33,932 nt of DNA from a virus, in the IMG/VR virus record IMGVR_UViG_3300001533_001962, positions 1 to 33,932 of that record; one strand, written 5' to 3'. The notes beneath the pieces were generated by a model that was given only the letters and a program-made list of their open reading frames with translations, did not search any database and was not told the origin of the DNA. Shown in pieces: positions 23,493 through 31,061 of this stretch (position 1 is its first letter; each line of letters opens with the position of its first letter). The position numbers and the translations under genes were made by a program.

Positions 23493-24075
23493 GCTAATTG
23501 AAATGATGAGGCCTGAGGGTGAAAAAAGATTTGGTGGGTATTTTTGGAATCCTGACGATAGAAGTTCCAGAGAAAGAGCCATAGATATGTTAATAGATAA
23601 ATTAACATCACCAAAAGCAGGGTATTACAAAATTCTCAAGGATATAAAGTTTCCTGGATTTGAATACCTTTCACGGGAGGGGGCATATTGTTATATGAAT
23701 GGTAAGGCTATAAGAGACCAATTAGGAGTTAATCCTGATGATTATCCTGAATGGTTTAAGCCAACAGTAAAGGTAAAGGATTATAAATATTACTTTGATA
23801 AGGCAAAAGAAAAATATGGATTCAAAAATTTGTCTGAGCAATTGACAATAATCATTGTGTTAAATGAAATTGCAGAGGATATTAATAAAAAATACAAGTA
23901 TAATCCTAATAATAGGTATAGGATTAAGGTGAATAAAGAAACAATGCTTGTGTATAAGGCTCCGCATGGTAGTTATGCTTATGCTGTTGGTGCTGTTGAA
24001 TTTAATACGGATGAGGCAGCACAAGAAGCGATTGATATAATTGGTGTAAAAAGAATACTTGACGCATTTTGTTAA
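23467..24075 (+). CDS. Hypothetical protein, about 202 aa
   Basis: The start is uncertain: TTG 23452, ATG 23467 (chosen; in the hairpin loop, giving MKIQKILGELIEMM) or ATG 23503. The protein has helical parts and an aromatic stretch (GYYKILKDIKFPGFEYLSREGAYCYMNGKAIRDQLGV), then NRYRIKVNKETMLVYKAPHGSYAYAVGAVEF. No known catalytic motif is found. It follows the RuvC-like gene and one unknown gene and may be part of the same operon. Confidence 0.65.
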   Translation: MKIQKILGELIEMMRPEGEKRFGGYFWNPDDRSSRERAIDMLIDKLTSPKAGYYKILKDIKFPGFEYLSREGAYCYMNGKAIRDQLGVNPDDYPEWFKPTVKVKDYKYYFDKAKEKYGFKNLSEQLTIIIVLNEIAEDINKKYKYNPNNRYRIKVNKETMLVYKAPHGSYAYAVGAVEFNTDEAAQEAIDIIGVKRILDAFC

Positions 24076-24076
24076 A

Positions 24077-24298
24077 ATGGATGGAAATTATATTACAGAA
24101 CACCTTAAAAAGCTATGTGAATTTTGGTACTTTGGGACACCATTTGCCAAAGCGAGTAAAGATGGAATGAAATATGTTTTTGGAACAAAAGATGAAAATG
24201 GTAAGATAAAATATAAAAATTCCATCACAAAAGCCGTAGCAATTTATTTATGTATCAATAAATTACCGAACAATGGAAAGGGTAAGGGGAGTAAATAG
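24077..24298 (+). CDS. Hypothetical protein, 73 aa
   Basis: MDGNYITEHLKKLCEFWYFGTPFAKASKDGMKYVFGTKDENGK..., soluble and aromatic. ATG 24077 lies one base after the previous stop; a start at 24059 would overlap it. The end overlaps the following gene by 26 bases. No family is recognised. Confidence 0.65.
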   Translation: MDGNYITEHLKKLCEFWYFGTPFAKASKDGMKYVFGTKDENGKIKYKNSITKAVAIYLCINKLPNNGKGKGSK

Positions 24299-24536
24299 AA
24301 AAAGAGGAACAAAAAGGAAAAGGGGAGTAAAATCCAAAGCAAAACCTGTTAACAGAAGAACAGGATATTATTGGGTCCAACTTACTAATGGTCAAAATAA
24401 AAGGTGGAGAATAATGCGGTGGATTGAATCATTGCAACATTGGGACACTTTTTCTACAATACTTGAAAAAGGTAGGCGTGATACAATAATACAAGTTGAT
24501 GAAAATAGAATATTAAGAAATAAGGGTGAGCAATAG
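24273..24536 (+). CDS. Basic hypothetical protein, 87 aa
   Basis: The first 35 residues are very basic with a repeated pattern (VNRKRGTKRKRGVKSKAKPVNRRTG), then a Trp-rich mixed domain (YYWVQLTNGQNKRWRIMRWIESLQHWDTF). It probably binds nucleic acid. The ATG is preferred because the body continues well past the previous stop. Its last codons form the left arm of the inverted repeat at 24522-24606. Confidence 0.6.
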   Translation: MERVRGVNRKRGTKRKRGVKSKAKPVNRRTGYYWVQLTNGQNKRWRIMRWIESLQHWDTFSTILEKGRRDTIIQVDENRILRNKGEQ

Positions 24537-24606
24537 AGTAGAAAACAAAACGTTCTTTTTCTTTCGTGTAGTTTGTAAATCAAATAGTTTTCAAAGGCTC
24601 ACCCTT
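24522..24606 (+). repeat. Nested inverted repeat at a gene junction
   Basis: Outer arms AAGGGTGAGC (24522-24531) and GCTCACCCTT (24597-24606) pair perfectly. Inner arms GAAAAC (24541-24546) and GTTTTC (24587-24592) pair inside them. The 85-nt element covers most of the 99-nt gap before the gene at 24636. There is no T run after it, so a structured leader RNA or regulatory site is more likely than a terminator. Confidence 0.6.
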
Positions 24607-24635
24607 TAATAAGTTAACGTAAAAATTAAATTAAA

Positions 24636-24869
24636 ATGGCAGAAAGAAGTTATGTAAATGAAACTAAAAAAGAGAAAGGGGTAGCATCTACCCTAAAAGT
24701 ACCTAAGCAATTCAGAAGAATTGAACGAGCCAGAAAGAATTCAATAGCACCTAAAGATAATCAGGGTAGGAGCTTATCTAGATATTATTATGAACACAAA
24801 AAGAAAGTAAAAAGGAATAGAGCAAAAAATAAAGTAGCACGTAAACAAAGAAAAATAAACAGAAAATGA
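24636..24869 (+). CDS. Small, very basic protein
   Basis: 77 residues, about a third Lys/Arg, with no hydrophobic core apparent (RRIERARKNSIAPK, YYEHKKKVKRNRAKNKVARKQRKINRK). Likely binds nucleic acid in an extended form. It follows the structured element at 24522-24606, so its translation may be controlled by that element. It overlaps the next ATG by four bases. Confidence 0.65.
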   Translation: MAERSYVNETKKEKGVASTLKVPKQFRRIERARKNSIAPKDNQGRSLSRYYYEHKKKVKRNRAKNKVARKQRKINRK

Positions 24870-25078
24870 AAAAAAGATTTGGTATTTATGTCATCAACGA
24901 AAAAGAATCGGGATTTACGTTGGAGCAAATGGGTATTGAAGATGAAAAAAATATTGCCGAAAAAAGGGCAAAAGGGATTTCAAAAAATTTAGTTACAAAT
25001 GAGTGTGTAACCGTATTACCAATATTTTTTAGAGTAACCGTATTACCAATATTTTTTAGAGATGAAGATTACGATTAA
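24866..25078 (+). CDS. Hypothetical protein with a 9-residue tandem duplication
   Basis: 70 residues. Near the C-terminus VTVLPIFFR is present twice in a row, encoded by a perfect 27-bp tandem repeat (25007-25060). The rest (FGIYVINEKESGFTLEQMGIEDEKN) has no known domain. An in-frame duplication without any base difference implies a recent event. It overlaps the next gene by 17 bases. Confidence 0.65.
   Translation: MKKRFGIYVINEKESGFTLEQMGIEDEKNIAEKRAKGISKNLVTNECVTVLPIFFRVTVLPIFFRDEDYD
25007..25060 (+). repeat. Perfect 27-bp tandem repeat, two copies
   Basis: Copies 25007-25033 and 25034-25060 are identical and in frame in the gene at 24866-25078, duplicating nine codons. Slippage or unequal recombination is the simplest origin; an assembly artefact is also possible. 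Confidence 0.9.
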
Positions 25079-25241
25079 TAAAGAAACAGTTGAAAGTGAT
25101 ACTGTTATAATAACTTTAAATGATAAAAAGTTTTATCTTAGAAGTGAAGATAATAAACTATATATTATGAAAGTTGGTAAATCATTAAAATCAGGGATTA
25201 CAATTAAACCTGTTTCTGGTAATTTAATTTTAATATCATGA
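25062..25241 (+). CDS. Small beta-rich protein, 59 aa
   Basis: ATG 25062 opens MKITINKETVESDTVIITLNDKKFYLRSEDNKLYIMKVGKSL... and ends at TGA 25239-25241. The alternating hydrophobic pattern suggests a small beta domain. It overlaps the previous gene by 17 bases and the Rad50-like gene by four (ATGA), which is the usual junction here and supports it as real. Function unknown. Confidence 0.6.
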   Translation: MKITINKETVESDTVIITLNDKKFYLRSEDNKLYIMKVGKSLKSGITIKPVSGNLILIS

Positions 25242-26284
25242 TAAAATCAGTATATATACAAAACTTTCAGAGTCATAAAAGAACTAAGTTACAATTTGAC
25301 AAGGGTGTTAATGTGATTATTGGTTCAAGTGATGGCGGGAAATCCGCTATTATAAGAGCTATTAATTGGGTTATTACAAACAGGCCGTCGGGAGATTCTA
25401 TTCGTACCAACGGTTGTAAGAAAGATACCATTGTTAAGATTGAAACTATGGAAGGTGATTTGATAGTAAGGCAAAAGGGGAAAGTTAATTTGTACAAATT
25501 AAATGATACTGTATTTAATGCTTTTGGTACAGATGTTCCAGAAGAAATAAAAAAGGCTCTCAATATTAGTACAGTAAATTTGAAGAAACAAATTGATGCT
25601 CCCTACTTACTATCAAATTCTTCTGGTGAGGTTGCTTCTCACTTTAACAAAATTGCTCGGTTAGATGTTATTGACAAAAGTTTACAGAATGTAAATGCGT
25701 GGGAAAGAGAAACCAAAAGTGAAATAAAAAACATTGAGAAATCAATAAGTGAAAAAGATGAGAGGTTAGCCAATATGAAAGACCTTGATAAAGTTGAGGT
25801 TAAAGTTGAGGCTTTAGAAAGTATAGAAAAACACATTTCTGTATTAGGAAAGAGTATTAAAAAACTTAGGGACACAATAACTGAAATTGAACGCATAAAT
25901 GTTGAAGTTGACCAAATATCTAAAATACTTGAAATTGAACCACTTGCAAATAATTTGTTAACATTATTTAAAAAGCAAAAAACTTTAGATTCTGATATTA
26001 CTAACTTAACAAATTTAGTGAACAAAATTAATCGAATCAAAAGTAAAATTAAAGCTAAAAAGCTAAAAATTAAATTAACCCCAAAAATAGATACGGTATT
26101 ACAAATAATAGCAAATGAAAGGTTAATTTCAGCCGATTACACGGCTTTAAATACTTTGGTTTATAAATTACACACAAATAACAAAAATTTGCTTAAAACG
26201 GCCAAAAATATGCAAAGGTTAACAAAGTTGTTCAAAAAAGAAATGGGTGAAGTTTGCATTTTGTGTGGTAGTAAATTAAAATAA
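25238..26284 (+). CDS. Rad50/SbcC-like ATPase, N-terminal half
   Basis: 348 residues. IQNFQSHKRTKLQFDKGVNVIIGSSDGGKSAIIRAINWV is a typical SMC/Rad50 start with Walker A at 29-36. After an ATPase lobe to about 150, a long coiled coil follows to about 330, and the protein ends in a zinc hook, C340-I-L-C343. There is no returning coiled coil, signature motif or Walker B. These are found in the protein encoded at 29016-29639, so the two may form one ATPase in trans. The Mre11-like nuclease lies between them. Confidence 0.85.
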   Translation: MIKSVYIQNFQSHKRTKLQFDKGVNVIIGSSDGGKSAIIRAINWVITNRPSGDSIRTNGCKKDTIVKIETMEGDLIVRQKGKVNLYKLNDTVFNAFGTDVPEEIKKALNISTVNLKKQIDAPYLLSNSSGEVASHFNKIARLDVIDKSLQNVNAWERETKSEIKNIEKSISEKDERLANMKDLDKVEVKVEALESIEKHISVLGKSIKKLRDTITEIERINVEVDQISKILEIEPLANNLLTLFKKQKTLDSDITNLTNLVNKINRIKSKIKAKKLKIKLTPKIDTVLQIIANERLISADYTALNTLVYKLHTNNKNLLKTAKNMQRLTKLFKKEMGEVCILCGSKLK

Positions 26285-26286
26285 AA

Positions 26287-26490
26287 ATGAGTATGTTAAA
26301 TTTTGAATTTCAATTTGGCCAGATAGTATATTTAAAAAGTGATACTGACCAATTAGAAAGGATTGTTACAGAATATTGGGTTAGACCCGGAAGTATTCAA
26401 TACTTCCTTATGTCAGATTCCTGGGGAAGTTGGCATTACGGTTTTGAGATTAGTAAAACCAAAGATATATTAAAGACTACAAATAATTAA
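26287..26490 (+). CDS. Small phage protein, 67 aa
   Basis: FQFGQIVYLKSDTDQLERIVTEYWVRPGSIQYFLM...WHYGFEIS matches a pattern of small uncharacterised proteins that I recall from Bacteroidota phages (GxxVYLKxDxEQxxRxV, then RPGxxxYxL). It probably forms a small beta barrel. It starts two bases after the Rad50-like stop. Function unknown. Confidence 0.7.
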   Translation: MSMLNFEFQFGQIVYLKSDTDQLERIVTEYWVRPGSIQYFLMSDSWGSWHYGFEISKTKDILKTTNN

Positions 26491-26501
26491 AATTAATTAC
26501 T

Positions 26502-26828
26502 ATGGGTATAGATGTTAATACATTCAAAGATTTAATGAATACTGAATATGATGACAAATTGACAGTAAAAGAATTGGCATGTGTCTTATATGAAGGCACA
26601 CCACATTTAAGGAACCTTGCAGAAAAATTAGCAAAACAACATGGAAAAGCTGGTGCATTATCTTTCTTTGGTATGATGGGTGATGATGTTCAAAACTTTT
26701 GGATGCACATTGCTCAACAAATTATTGACCATTCAAAAGAATGGCTACCTAATAATGGGAGTGTATGTGTATTAAGTAGAAAGGAAACTAAAAGATTAAA
26801 AAGATTAAAAAGGCATCCTGAATTATAA
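26502..26828 (+). CDS. Hypothetical protein, 108 aa
   Basis: Helical protein (TVKELACVLYEGTPHLRNLAEKLAKQHGKAGALSFFGMMGDDVQNFWMHIAQQIIDH) with a basic C-terminus containing the small repeat KRLKRLKR. No family is recognised. It lies in the Rad50/Mre11 gene run. Confidence 0.65.
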   Translation: MGIDVNTFKDLMNTEYDDKLTVKELACVLYEGTPHLRNLAEKLAKQHGKAGALSFFGMMGDDVQNFWMHIAQQIIDHSKEWLPNNGSVCVLSRKETKRLKRLKRHPEL

Positions 26829-26843
26829 GTAAAGGTAAAAGAT

Positions 26844-27020
26844 ATGACACAAAAAATTAGAAAAACCAGAGGATTTGTATCAGATAGTATTTATTCAATA
26901 TCAGTAATGATAACTAACTTCGTAGAAGATGAAAATATATGTATCGTAGATGTAAAGATTTTTGAGGCTTCAAGAGGTAATGGTGAAGTAAAAGCATTAT
27001 TAATTTATGAAGAACAATGA
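26844..27020 (+). CDS. Small protein, 58 aa
   Basis: ATG 26844 opens MTQKIRKTRGFVSDSIYSISVMITNFVEDENICIVDVKIFEASRG... and ends at TGA 27018-27020, overlapping the nuclease gene ATG at 27017. The strand-rich sequence and the tight junction support a real gene. Without it there would be a 188-nt gap in a region where genes otherwise abut. Function unknown. Confidence 0.6.
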   Translation: MTQKIRKTRGFVSDSIYSISVMITNFVEDENICIVDVKIFEASRGNGEVKALLIYEEQ

Positions 27021-28027
27021 AAAGAAGAAGAATAAAAGCAATTTCAAGTAGGTTACATGAAGCAGATGAAGCTGGAATAACAGAAACAAAAGGTAAACAC
27101 TTAGATTATATAACAATAGATAATCAACCAGATGCAATTCTTACAAGTGATTGGCATTTAAGAGAAACTATTCCTATATGTAGAACTGATGACTTTTGGA
27201 AAACACAATGGGAAAAAGTAGATTTTGTTGCTACATTACAACAAAAGTATGATTGCCCTGTATTACATGCCGGTGATTTGTTTCACCATTGGAAACCGAG
27301 CCCTTATTTAATTAGTACGGCAATAGAACATTTGCCATATAAATTTATGACGGTTTATGGTCAACATGATTTACCACAACACAATTTTACCTTAAAAGAA
27401 AAAAGTGGAATATATGTTTTGGAAAAAGCAGGTAAATTGAAAGTATTACGTAAAGCAAGCTGGGGACAAATACCAGACAAATGTTCTATTGCATTTGAAT
27501 TAGGAGAAAGAAAAAAAGGTGAAAAACTTTGGGTTAGTGAAAATAATAAGAAAATTTTAGTCTGGCATAAATATAATTACATAGGTAAAAGTCCATGGCC
27601 TAACTGTAAAGAACCAACAGGTAATTCACTTATTAATGAATATAAACAATTTGATTTAATACTTACAGGGGATAACCATGTTCCTTTTACTATTAAAAAA
27701 GGGAAAAGATTATTGGTCAATCCAGGAAGTTTAATGCGACAGGATGCGGACCAAATTGATTTTAAACCAAGAGTTTATCTATGGTTTGCTGAAACAAATG
27801 AAGTTACAAAGGTTTATATACCAATTAAGGAAGAAGCAGTAACAAGGGAACATATTGAAAGGGAAAAAGAAAAGGAAAATAGAATAGCATCATTCATAAA
27901 AAAATTAGATGGTGATTGGGAAGCAGAACTTAGTTTTGAAGAAAACTTAAAAAGGTTCATACAATCTAATAGAATAAGAAAAGATGTAATTGAAATAATA
28001 TATAAAGCAATTGAAAATTATGATTAA
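27017..28027 (+). CDS. SbcD/Mre11-like nuclease
   Basis: 336 residues, calcineurin-type metallophosphoesterase. Metal-binding motifs in order: LTSDWHL (DxH) near 45, LHAGDLFHHW near 86, VYGQHD near 114 (GNHD in most), LVWHKY, and LTGDNHVPF (GxH). VNPGSLMRQ follows as in SbcD. It would process DNA ends together with the Rad50-like halves encoded on either side. The start overlaps the preceding small gene by four bases. Confidence 0.88.
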   Translation: MKRRRIKAISSRLHEADEAGITETKGKHLDYITIDNQPDAILTSDWHLRETIPICRTDDFWKTQWEKVDFVATLQQKYDCPVLHAGDLFHHWKPSPYLISTAIEHLPYKFMTVYGQHDLPQHNFTLKEKSGIYVLEKAGKLKVLRKASWGQIPDKCSIAFELGERKKGEKLWVSENNKKILVWHKYNYIGKSPWPNCKEPTGNSLINEYKQFDLILTGDNHVPFTIKKGKRLLVNPGSLMRQDADQIDFKPRVYLWFAETNEVTKVYIPIKEEAVTREHIEREKEKENRIASFIKKLDGDWEAELSFEENLKRFIQSNRIRKDVIEIIYKAIENYD

Positions 28028-28271
28028 AGTAAAAGTTCCATTTAGATGTCCAGTATGTTCAGGCAAATGTGTTATGCCACGTACTTTTTATGAGCAAAGT
28101 TTGGGTGATCAATATATTCACCCAAAAGTTTTAGATACCAAATGTAGAACCTGTAAAGGTAAAGGTGTGATTTTCTGTAAAATGTCCGTACAGGATAATG
28201 TTAATATCGACGAAGAATTTGTTAATAACTTTGTTAATAAGTATGAAAATATTTGTGATGGATTAAGTTAA
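28020..28271 (+). CDS. DnaJ-type zinc-ribbon protein
   Basis: 83 residues with C10-PV-C13-SGKC and C42-RT-C45-KGKG, the CxxCxGxG repeats of DnaJ-like zinc domains, without a J domain. These small ribbons bind partners or nucleic acid. ATG 28020 is preferred to 28011 since it gives the shorter overlap (eight bases) with the nuclease gene. Confidence 0.7.
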   Translation: MIKVKVPFRCPVCSGKCVMPRTFYEQSLGDQYIHPKVLDTKCRTCKGKGVIFCKMSVQDNVNIDEEFVNNFVNKYENICDGLS

Positions 28272-28281
28272 ATTATTAAAA

Positions 28282-28473
28282 ATGAACACAATAAAAGAAT
28301 TAAGAGCAGATGTAGGAAGTTTTAACAAATGTTTAAAACCTGTCTTACATAGAATGAGTGCAATTGAATTATTGCGAAATTGTCATCCTTTACATAGGGG
28401 AGTACATGCCAAAAAACTTTATTTAGAAAAAGTAATTACAAAAGACCAAGCACTTGAATTTGTAAGGATATGA
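28282..28473 (+). CDS. Hypothetical protein, 63 aa
   Basis: MNTIKELRADVGSFNKCLKPVLHRMSAIELLRNCHPLHRGVHAKKLYLEKVITKDQALEFVRI: helical, basic, with His and Cys residues but no metal motif I can name. The stop overlaps the next ATG at 28470. No function is assigned. Confidence 0.6.
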   Translation: MNTIKELRADVGSFNKCLKPVLHRMSAIELLRNCHPLHRGVHAKKLYLEKVITKDQALEFVRI

Positions 28474-28721
28474 AAATGAATGAACAAGATTTGTTAGATT
28501 TAAAACAGGAAGTTGAAGAAGCAAAAAATGAAGTTGCTGAACTGAGGGGTCAACATAAAAGTTTGACTGAACAACTAAAATCCACATGGGATTGTGAAAC
28601 AATAGAAGAAGCGGAAGAAAAAATTAATGACTTACAGGAAAAGCTGGAAGAAATTAAAAATCAAAAAGAAAAACTGATAAATGAAATTGAAGGAGCAATT
28701 GAAGAACTCAAAAGGAAATAA
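28470..28721 (+). CDS. Coiled-coil protein, 83 aa
   Basis: Nearly all heptad-like helix (QDLLDLKQEVEEAKNEVAELRGQHKSLTEQL ... EAEEKINDLQEKLEEIKNQKEKLINEI). It lies between the Mre11-like gene and the C-terminal Rad50-like half. It may be a detached coiled-coil segment of the same machine, or a separate structural protein. It overlaps the next ORF by 41 bases. Confidence 0.6.
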   Translation: MKMNEQDLLDLKQEVEEAKNEVAELRGQHKSLTEQLKSTWDCETIEEAEEKINDLQEKLEEIKNQKEKLINEIEGAIEELKRK

Positions 28722-29019
28722 TATTGAAGCTGTACTGTTGGAAACTGTACAAGATACAGGTGAATTTAGTATAGTTGAAGAATTTGGTAAAGTAGAACTT
28801 AAAAGACCAAACGGTAAAGAACAAACACTACGATTTAAACCAAATGAAACGCAGGGTACTATAATTGTCATTGCTGTGGGATATATAAAAAAAGGTACAG
28901 AAAAATTAATTACATATTCTCTATTGGAACCATACTGGACCATAGTAATAAACCATATTCCTGTTGTTCATATAACTAATGAAGTAGTTGAACAAGTATA
29001 TAAATTAAGTACTAAATGA
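28681..29019 (+). CDS. Hypothetical protein, 112 aa
   Basis: Mostly beta after residue 15 (EAVLLETVQDTGEFSIVEEFGKVELKRPNGKEQTLRFKP, TIIVIAVGYIKKG). No known domain. ATG 28681 overlaps the coiled-coil gene by 41 bases; no later ATG is available in frame, so a non-ATG start near 28723 is possible. The stop overlaps the next ATG at 29016. Confidence 0.6.
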   Translation: MKLKEQLKNSKGNNIEAVLLETVQDTGEFSIVEEFGKVELKRPNGKEQTLRFKPNETQGTIIVIAVGYIKKGTEKLITYSLLEPYWTIVINHIPVVHITNEVVEQVYKLSTK

Positions 29020-29639
29020 AATACAATGATTTGCGTACAGAATTAGAACAGCTTAAAGGTGTGAAATATCATATTGAGCAGGAAAAGATTCAATTAGTTG
29101 AAAAGTTGAGAAGTAAAAACAAACGTATTAAGCATTTAGAAAAAGCAAGGGAAATAATACGTAAAGTAAGTTTAAAAACTCAACAGCAACTTTCATTTCA
29201 TATAAGTGATATTACAAGTTTAGCTATGAATACAGTATTTGATAATCCATACAAATTAGCTGTTAACTTTGTAGAAAGGCGTAATAAAACTGAATGTGAT
29301 TTATTATTTGAACGTAATGAATCACAAATTAATCCAATAGATAGTTCTGGGCTTGGAGCAGTAGATGTTGCAGCATTTTCTTTAAGAATAGCTTCGTTAA
29401 CAATGCAAAATCCAAAGTTACGTTCTGTTTTAATACAAGATGAACCATTTAAACATTTAAAAGGCATAACTGAAAATATTAAAGTTATTGAAATGGTAAA
29501 ACAAATTTCGAAACGTTTGGGAATACAAATAATAATGGTGCATGATGAACGTGTACCATTAGAAGAAATTGAACGTGGTGCTGATAAAATATTTAAAGTT
29601 GATTTAATAAAAGAAATAAGTAGAATAACAGAATCATGA
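29016..29639 (+). CDS. Rad50/SbcC-like ATPase, C-terminal half
   Basis: 207 residues. The first 60 are coiled coil (LRTELEQLKGVKYHIEQEKIQLVEKL). Then come SSGLGAVDVAAFSLRIASL in the place of the ABC signature (near 110), SVLIQDEPFKHL as Walker B and D-loop (near 141), and IQIIMVHDER as the switch strand. It has no Walker A. This is the part missing from the gene at 25238-26284. Both ends overlap neighbours by four bases. Confidence 0.8.
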   Translation: MKYNDLRTELEQLKGVKYHIEQEKIQLVEKLRSKNKRIKHLEKAREIIRKVSLKTQQQLSFHISDITSLAMNTVFDNPYKLAVNFVERRNKTECDLLFERNESQINPIDSSGLGAVDVAAFSLRIASLTMQNPKLRSVLIQDEPFKHLKGITENIKVIEMVKQISKRLGIQIIMVHDERVPLEEIERGADKIFKVDLIKEISRITES

Positions 29640-29899
29640 TTTGGGTTGATAAATTTTGGGCTGCTACGCACGTAATTACGGATGGACTTGAACTTGGAAA
29701 AGAGAAGTACACGTATGAAACACACATGCAACGTATTCGTGATAGGGTAGAAGAAATTCAAACCACTTACGAAAATGTAAAAAAGGCATTTATTGACCTT
29801 GATTTATTAATGGAAAAAATGAACAGGTTATTAAATGAAATTGAAAAAGAGGGATTAGAAGTTGAGATTGTTACAAAAAAACAAAATGATTCAGATTAG
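29636..29899 (+). CDS. Hypothetical helical protein, 87 aa
   Basis: Helical and charged (MQRIRDRVEEIQTTYENVKKAFIDLDLLMEKMNRLLNEIEKEG), likely a short coiled coil. It starts in the stop of the Rad50-like C-half and overlaps the next gene by 14 bases. No known family. Confidence 0.65.
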   Translation: MIWVDKFWAATHVITDGLELGKEKYTYETHMQRIRDRVEEIQTTYENVKKAFIDLDLLMEKMNRLLNEIEKEGLEVEIVTKKQNDSD

Positions 29900-30161
29900 T
29901 GATGGCATAAAAGATAAAAAGTTTGAAGAATTACTCGAATGGTATAGTTTGCCAACTGTACCTGAAAACTTAACAGTAGGTCAGGTTTTAGAAATGTATG
30001 AAACCTATTGTAAACGTTTATATGGACCAAGTAAGGAAGAACTACTACAAAGAGTATTACATTTGCTTACAGATAATCACAAGCCCTATGAAGGGGTGAG
30101 GCAATTAACAGAAAGAATAAATATTGTAAAAGAGATAAGACAAGTATTAAACAAAAATTAA
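29886..30161 (+). CDS. Hypothetical protein, 91 aa
   Basis: MIQISDGIKDKKFEELLEWYSLPTVPENLTVGQVLEMYETYCKRLYGPSKEELLQRVLHLL..., helical. ATG 29886 is chosen over 29862 because it shortens the overlap with the previous gene. No recognised motif. Confidence 0.65.
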   Translation: MIQISDGIKDKKFEELLEWYSLPTVPENLTVGQVLEMYETYCKRLYGPSKEELLQRVLHLLTDNHKPYEGVRQLTERINIVKEIRQVLNKN

Positions 30162-30174
30162 AAATTATGTAATT

Positions 30175-30594
30175 ATGAAAAGATTAATGTTGGTATTATT
30201 CTGTTTGGTTGTATTCATGTTTGCTGTTACAGCACAAGAAGAACAACTTTTTAGTGAACTAAATGCTTTATATTTGGAAGAGTGTAATCAACCAAAGTTG
30301 GCTGTATTTGACAATTATGGTTATATTGTAACAGTTTTTGAAATGGTAGATAGTTCAAAAGTAGTTTTGTACACGGATACTTTATGGATGAAATATACGT
30401 GCCCTGAATATTCAGATGGTGTATTAATTTATCCAGAAGAATATTCACAAGAAATGGTTTTGAATAATTTAACTGCTAATTCAGTGAATCTAAAGTTAAT
30501 AAATAATAATGCTATTGAAATCAATACCATTAAAGAAACTGTAACTTGTTCAGTTAAAAAAGAAAAACCAACACTTGAAGGGTTTGTAAGCTGA
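30175..30594 (+). CDS. Exported protein with signal peptide
   Basis: 139 residues. MKRLMLVLFCLVVFMFAVTA-QEE has a basic start, a hydrophobic core and an AxA-like signal peptidase I site near residue 20; no lipobox is seen. The mature part is beta-rich (LAVFDNYGYIVTVFEMVDSSKVVLYTDTLWMKY) with three Cys. It should reach the periplasm. Superinfection exclusion or envelope change are possible roles, not shown by the sequence. Confidence 0.75.
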   Translation: MKRLMLVLFCLVVFMFAVTAQEEQLFSELNALYLEECNQPKLAVFDNYGYIVTVFEMVDSSKVVLYTDTLWMKYTCPEYSDGVLIYPEEYSQEMVLNNLTANSVNLKLINNNAIEINTIKETVTCSVKKEKPTLEGFVS

Positions 30595-30621
30595 GCAATA
30601 AAAAATGGATATTTTTAATTA

Positions 30622-31020
30622 ATGAATAGAAAGGAAGAAATAGAACACCAAAGGAAAACAGTAAATAAGATAGCAACACAATTACAAAAAGAACTATCTT
30701 TACCTATAAGCATATTGAATAATGTTAAAAAATTTATTCAATATGCTTATTCCATTGGTTACTATACCGGTCTTAGAAGTAATAATAATAAATACAGGGT
30801 AATTATTGGATATAATTATTCACATGATGTAGTTGGATATTATGATTCAATAGAAGAAGCATCTAAAGAAACAGGAGTACGTCCAGAAATAATTGAGAAT
30901 AATTTAAAGGGGTTCACTTCAAAAGCAAGCACATATAATTTAAAAACACATAGAATGTATAGTTTTCAATTTAGGTATGGGTTTTTGCTGGACGAAAAAA
31001 AGTCCGGGGAAAGCAAATAA
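30622..31020 (+). CDS. NUMOD1-like DNA-binding protein
   Basis: 132 residues. YDSIEEASKETGVRPEIIENNLKGFTSKAS matches the NUMOD1 helix-turn-helix plan (YxSIxEAAxxTGxxxxxIxxxLKG) seen in homing endonucleases, but no HNH or GIY-YIG nuclease part is present. The gene contains a perfect 17-bp inverted repeat (30706-30750), and its stop lies in the loop of the terminator of the opposing genes. Confidence 0.65.
   Translation: MNRKEEIEHQRKTVNKIATQLQKELSLPISILNNVKKFIQYAYSIGYYTGLRSNNNKYRVIIGYNYSHDVVGYYDSIEEASKETGVRPEIIENNLKGFTSKASTYNLKTHRMYSFQFRYGFLLDEKKSGESK
30706..30750 (+). repeat. Perfect 17-bp inverted repeat inside a gene
   Basis: Arms 30706-30722 (ATAAGCATATTGAATAA) and 30734-30750 pair at all 17 positions around an 11-nt loop. 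It is inside the NUMOD1-like gene. Such a stem in coding RNA is unusual and could slow ribosomes, be an RNA-processing site, or be a protein-binding operator. Confidence 0.85.
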
Positions 31021-31033
31021 AAAACCCCGGACT
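31000..31033 (-). terminator. Strong terminator of the - strand lysis operon
   Basis: AAGTCCGGGG (31000-31009) and CCCCGGACTT (31024-31033) form a 10-bp GC-rich stem. Read on the - strand it is followed by a T run (complement of the A run at 30994-31001), the form of a rho-independent terminator. In the + direction no T run follows. The loop holds the stop codon of the converging + strand gene. Confidence 0.85.
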
Positions 31034-31061
31034 TGAAAGACAAAACAAACGCAGGACAGCT

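Noticed and set aside
29198-29761. 187-aa ORF on the - strand opposite the Rad50-like C-half
   Set aside because: The + strand frame holds Walker B and the signature region; the opposite frame has shadow composition.
30622-31020. Complete homing endonuclease
   Set aside because: Only the NUMOD1-like helix-turn-helix pattern is visible; no HNH, GIY-YIG or LAGLIDADG motif.
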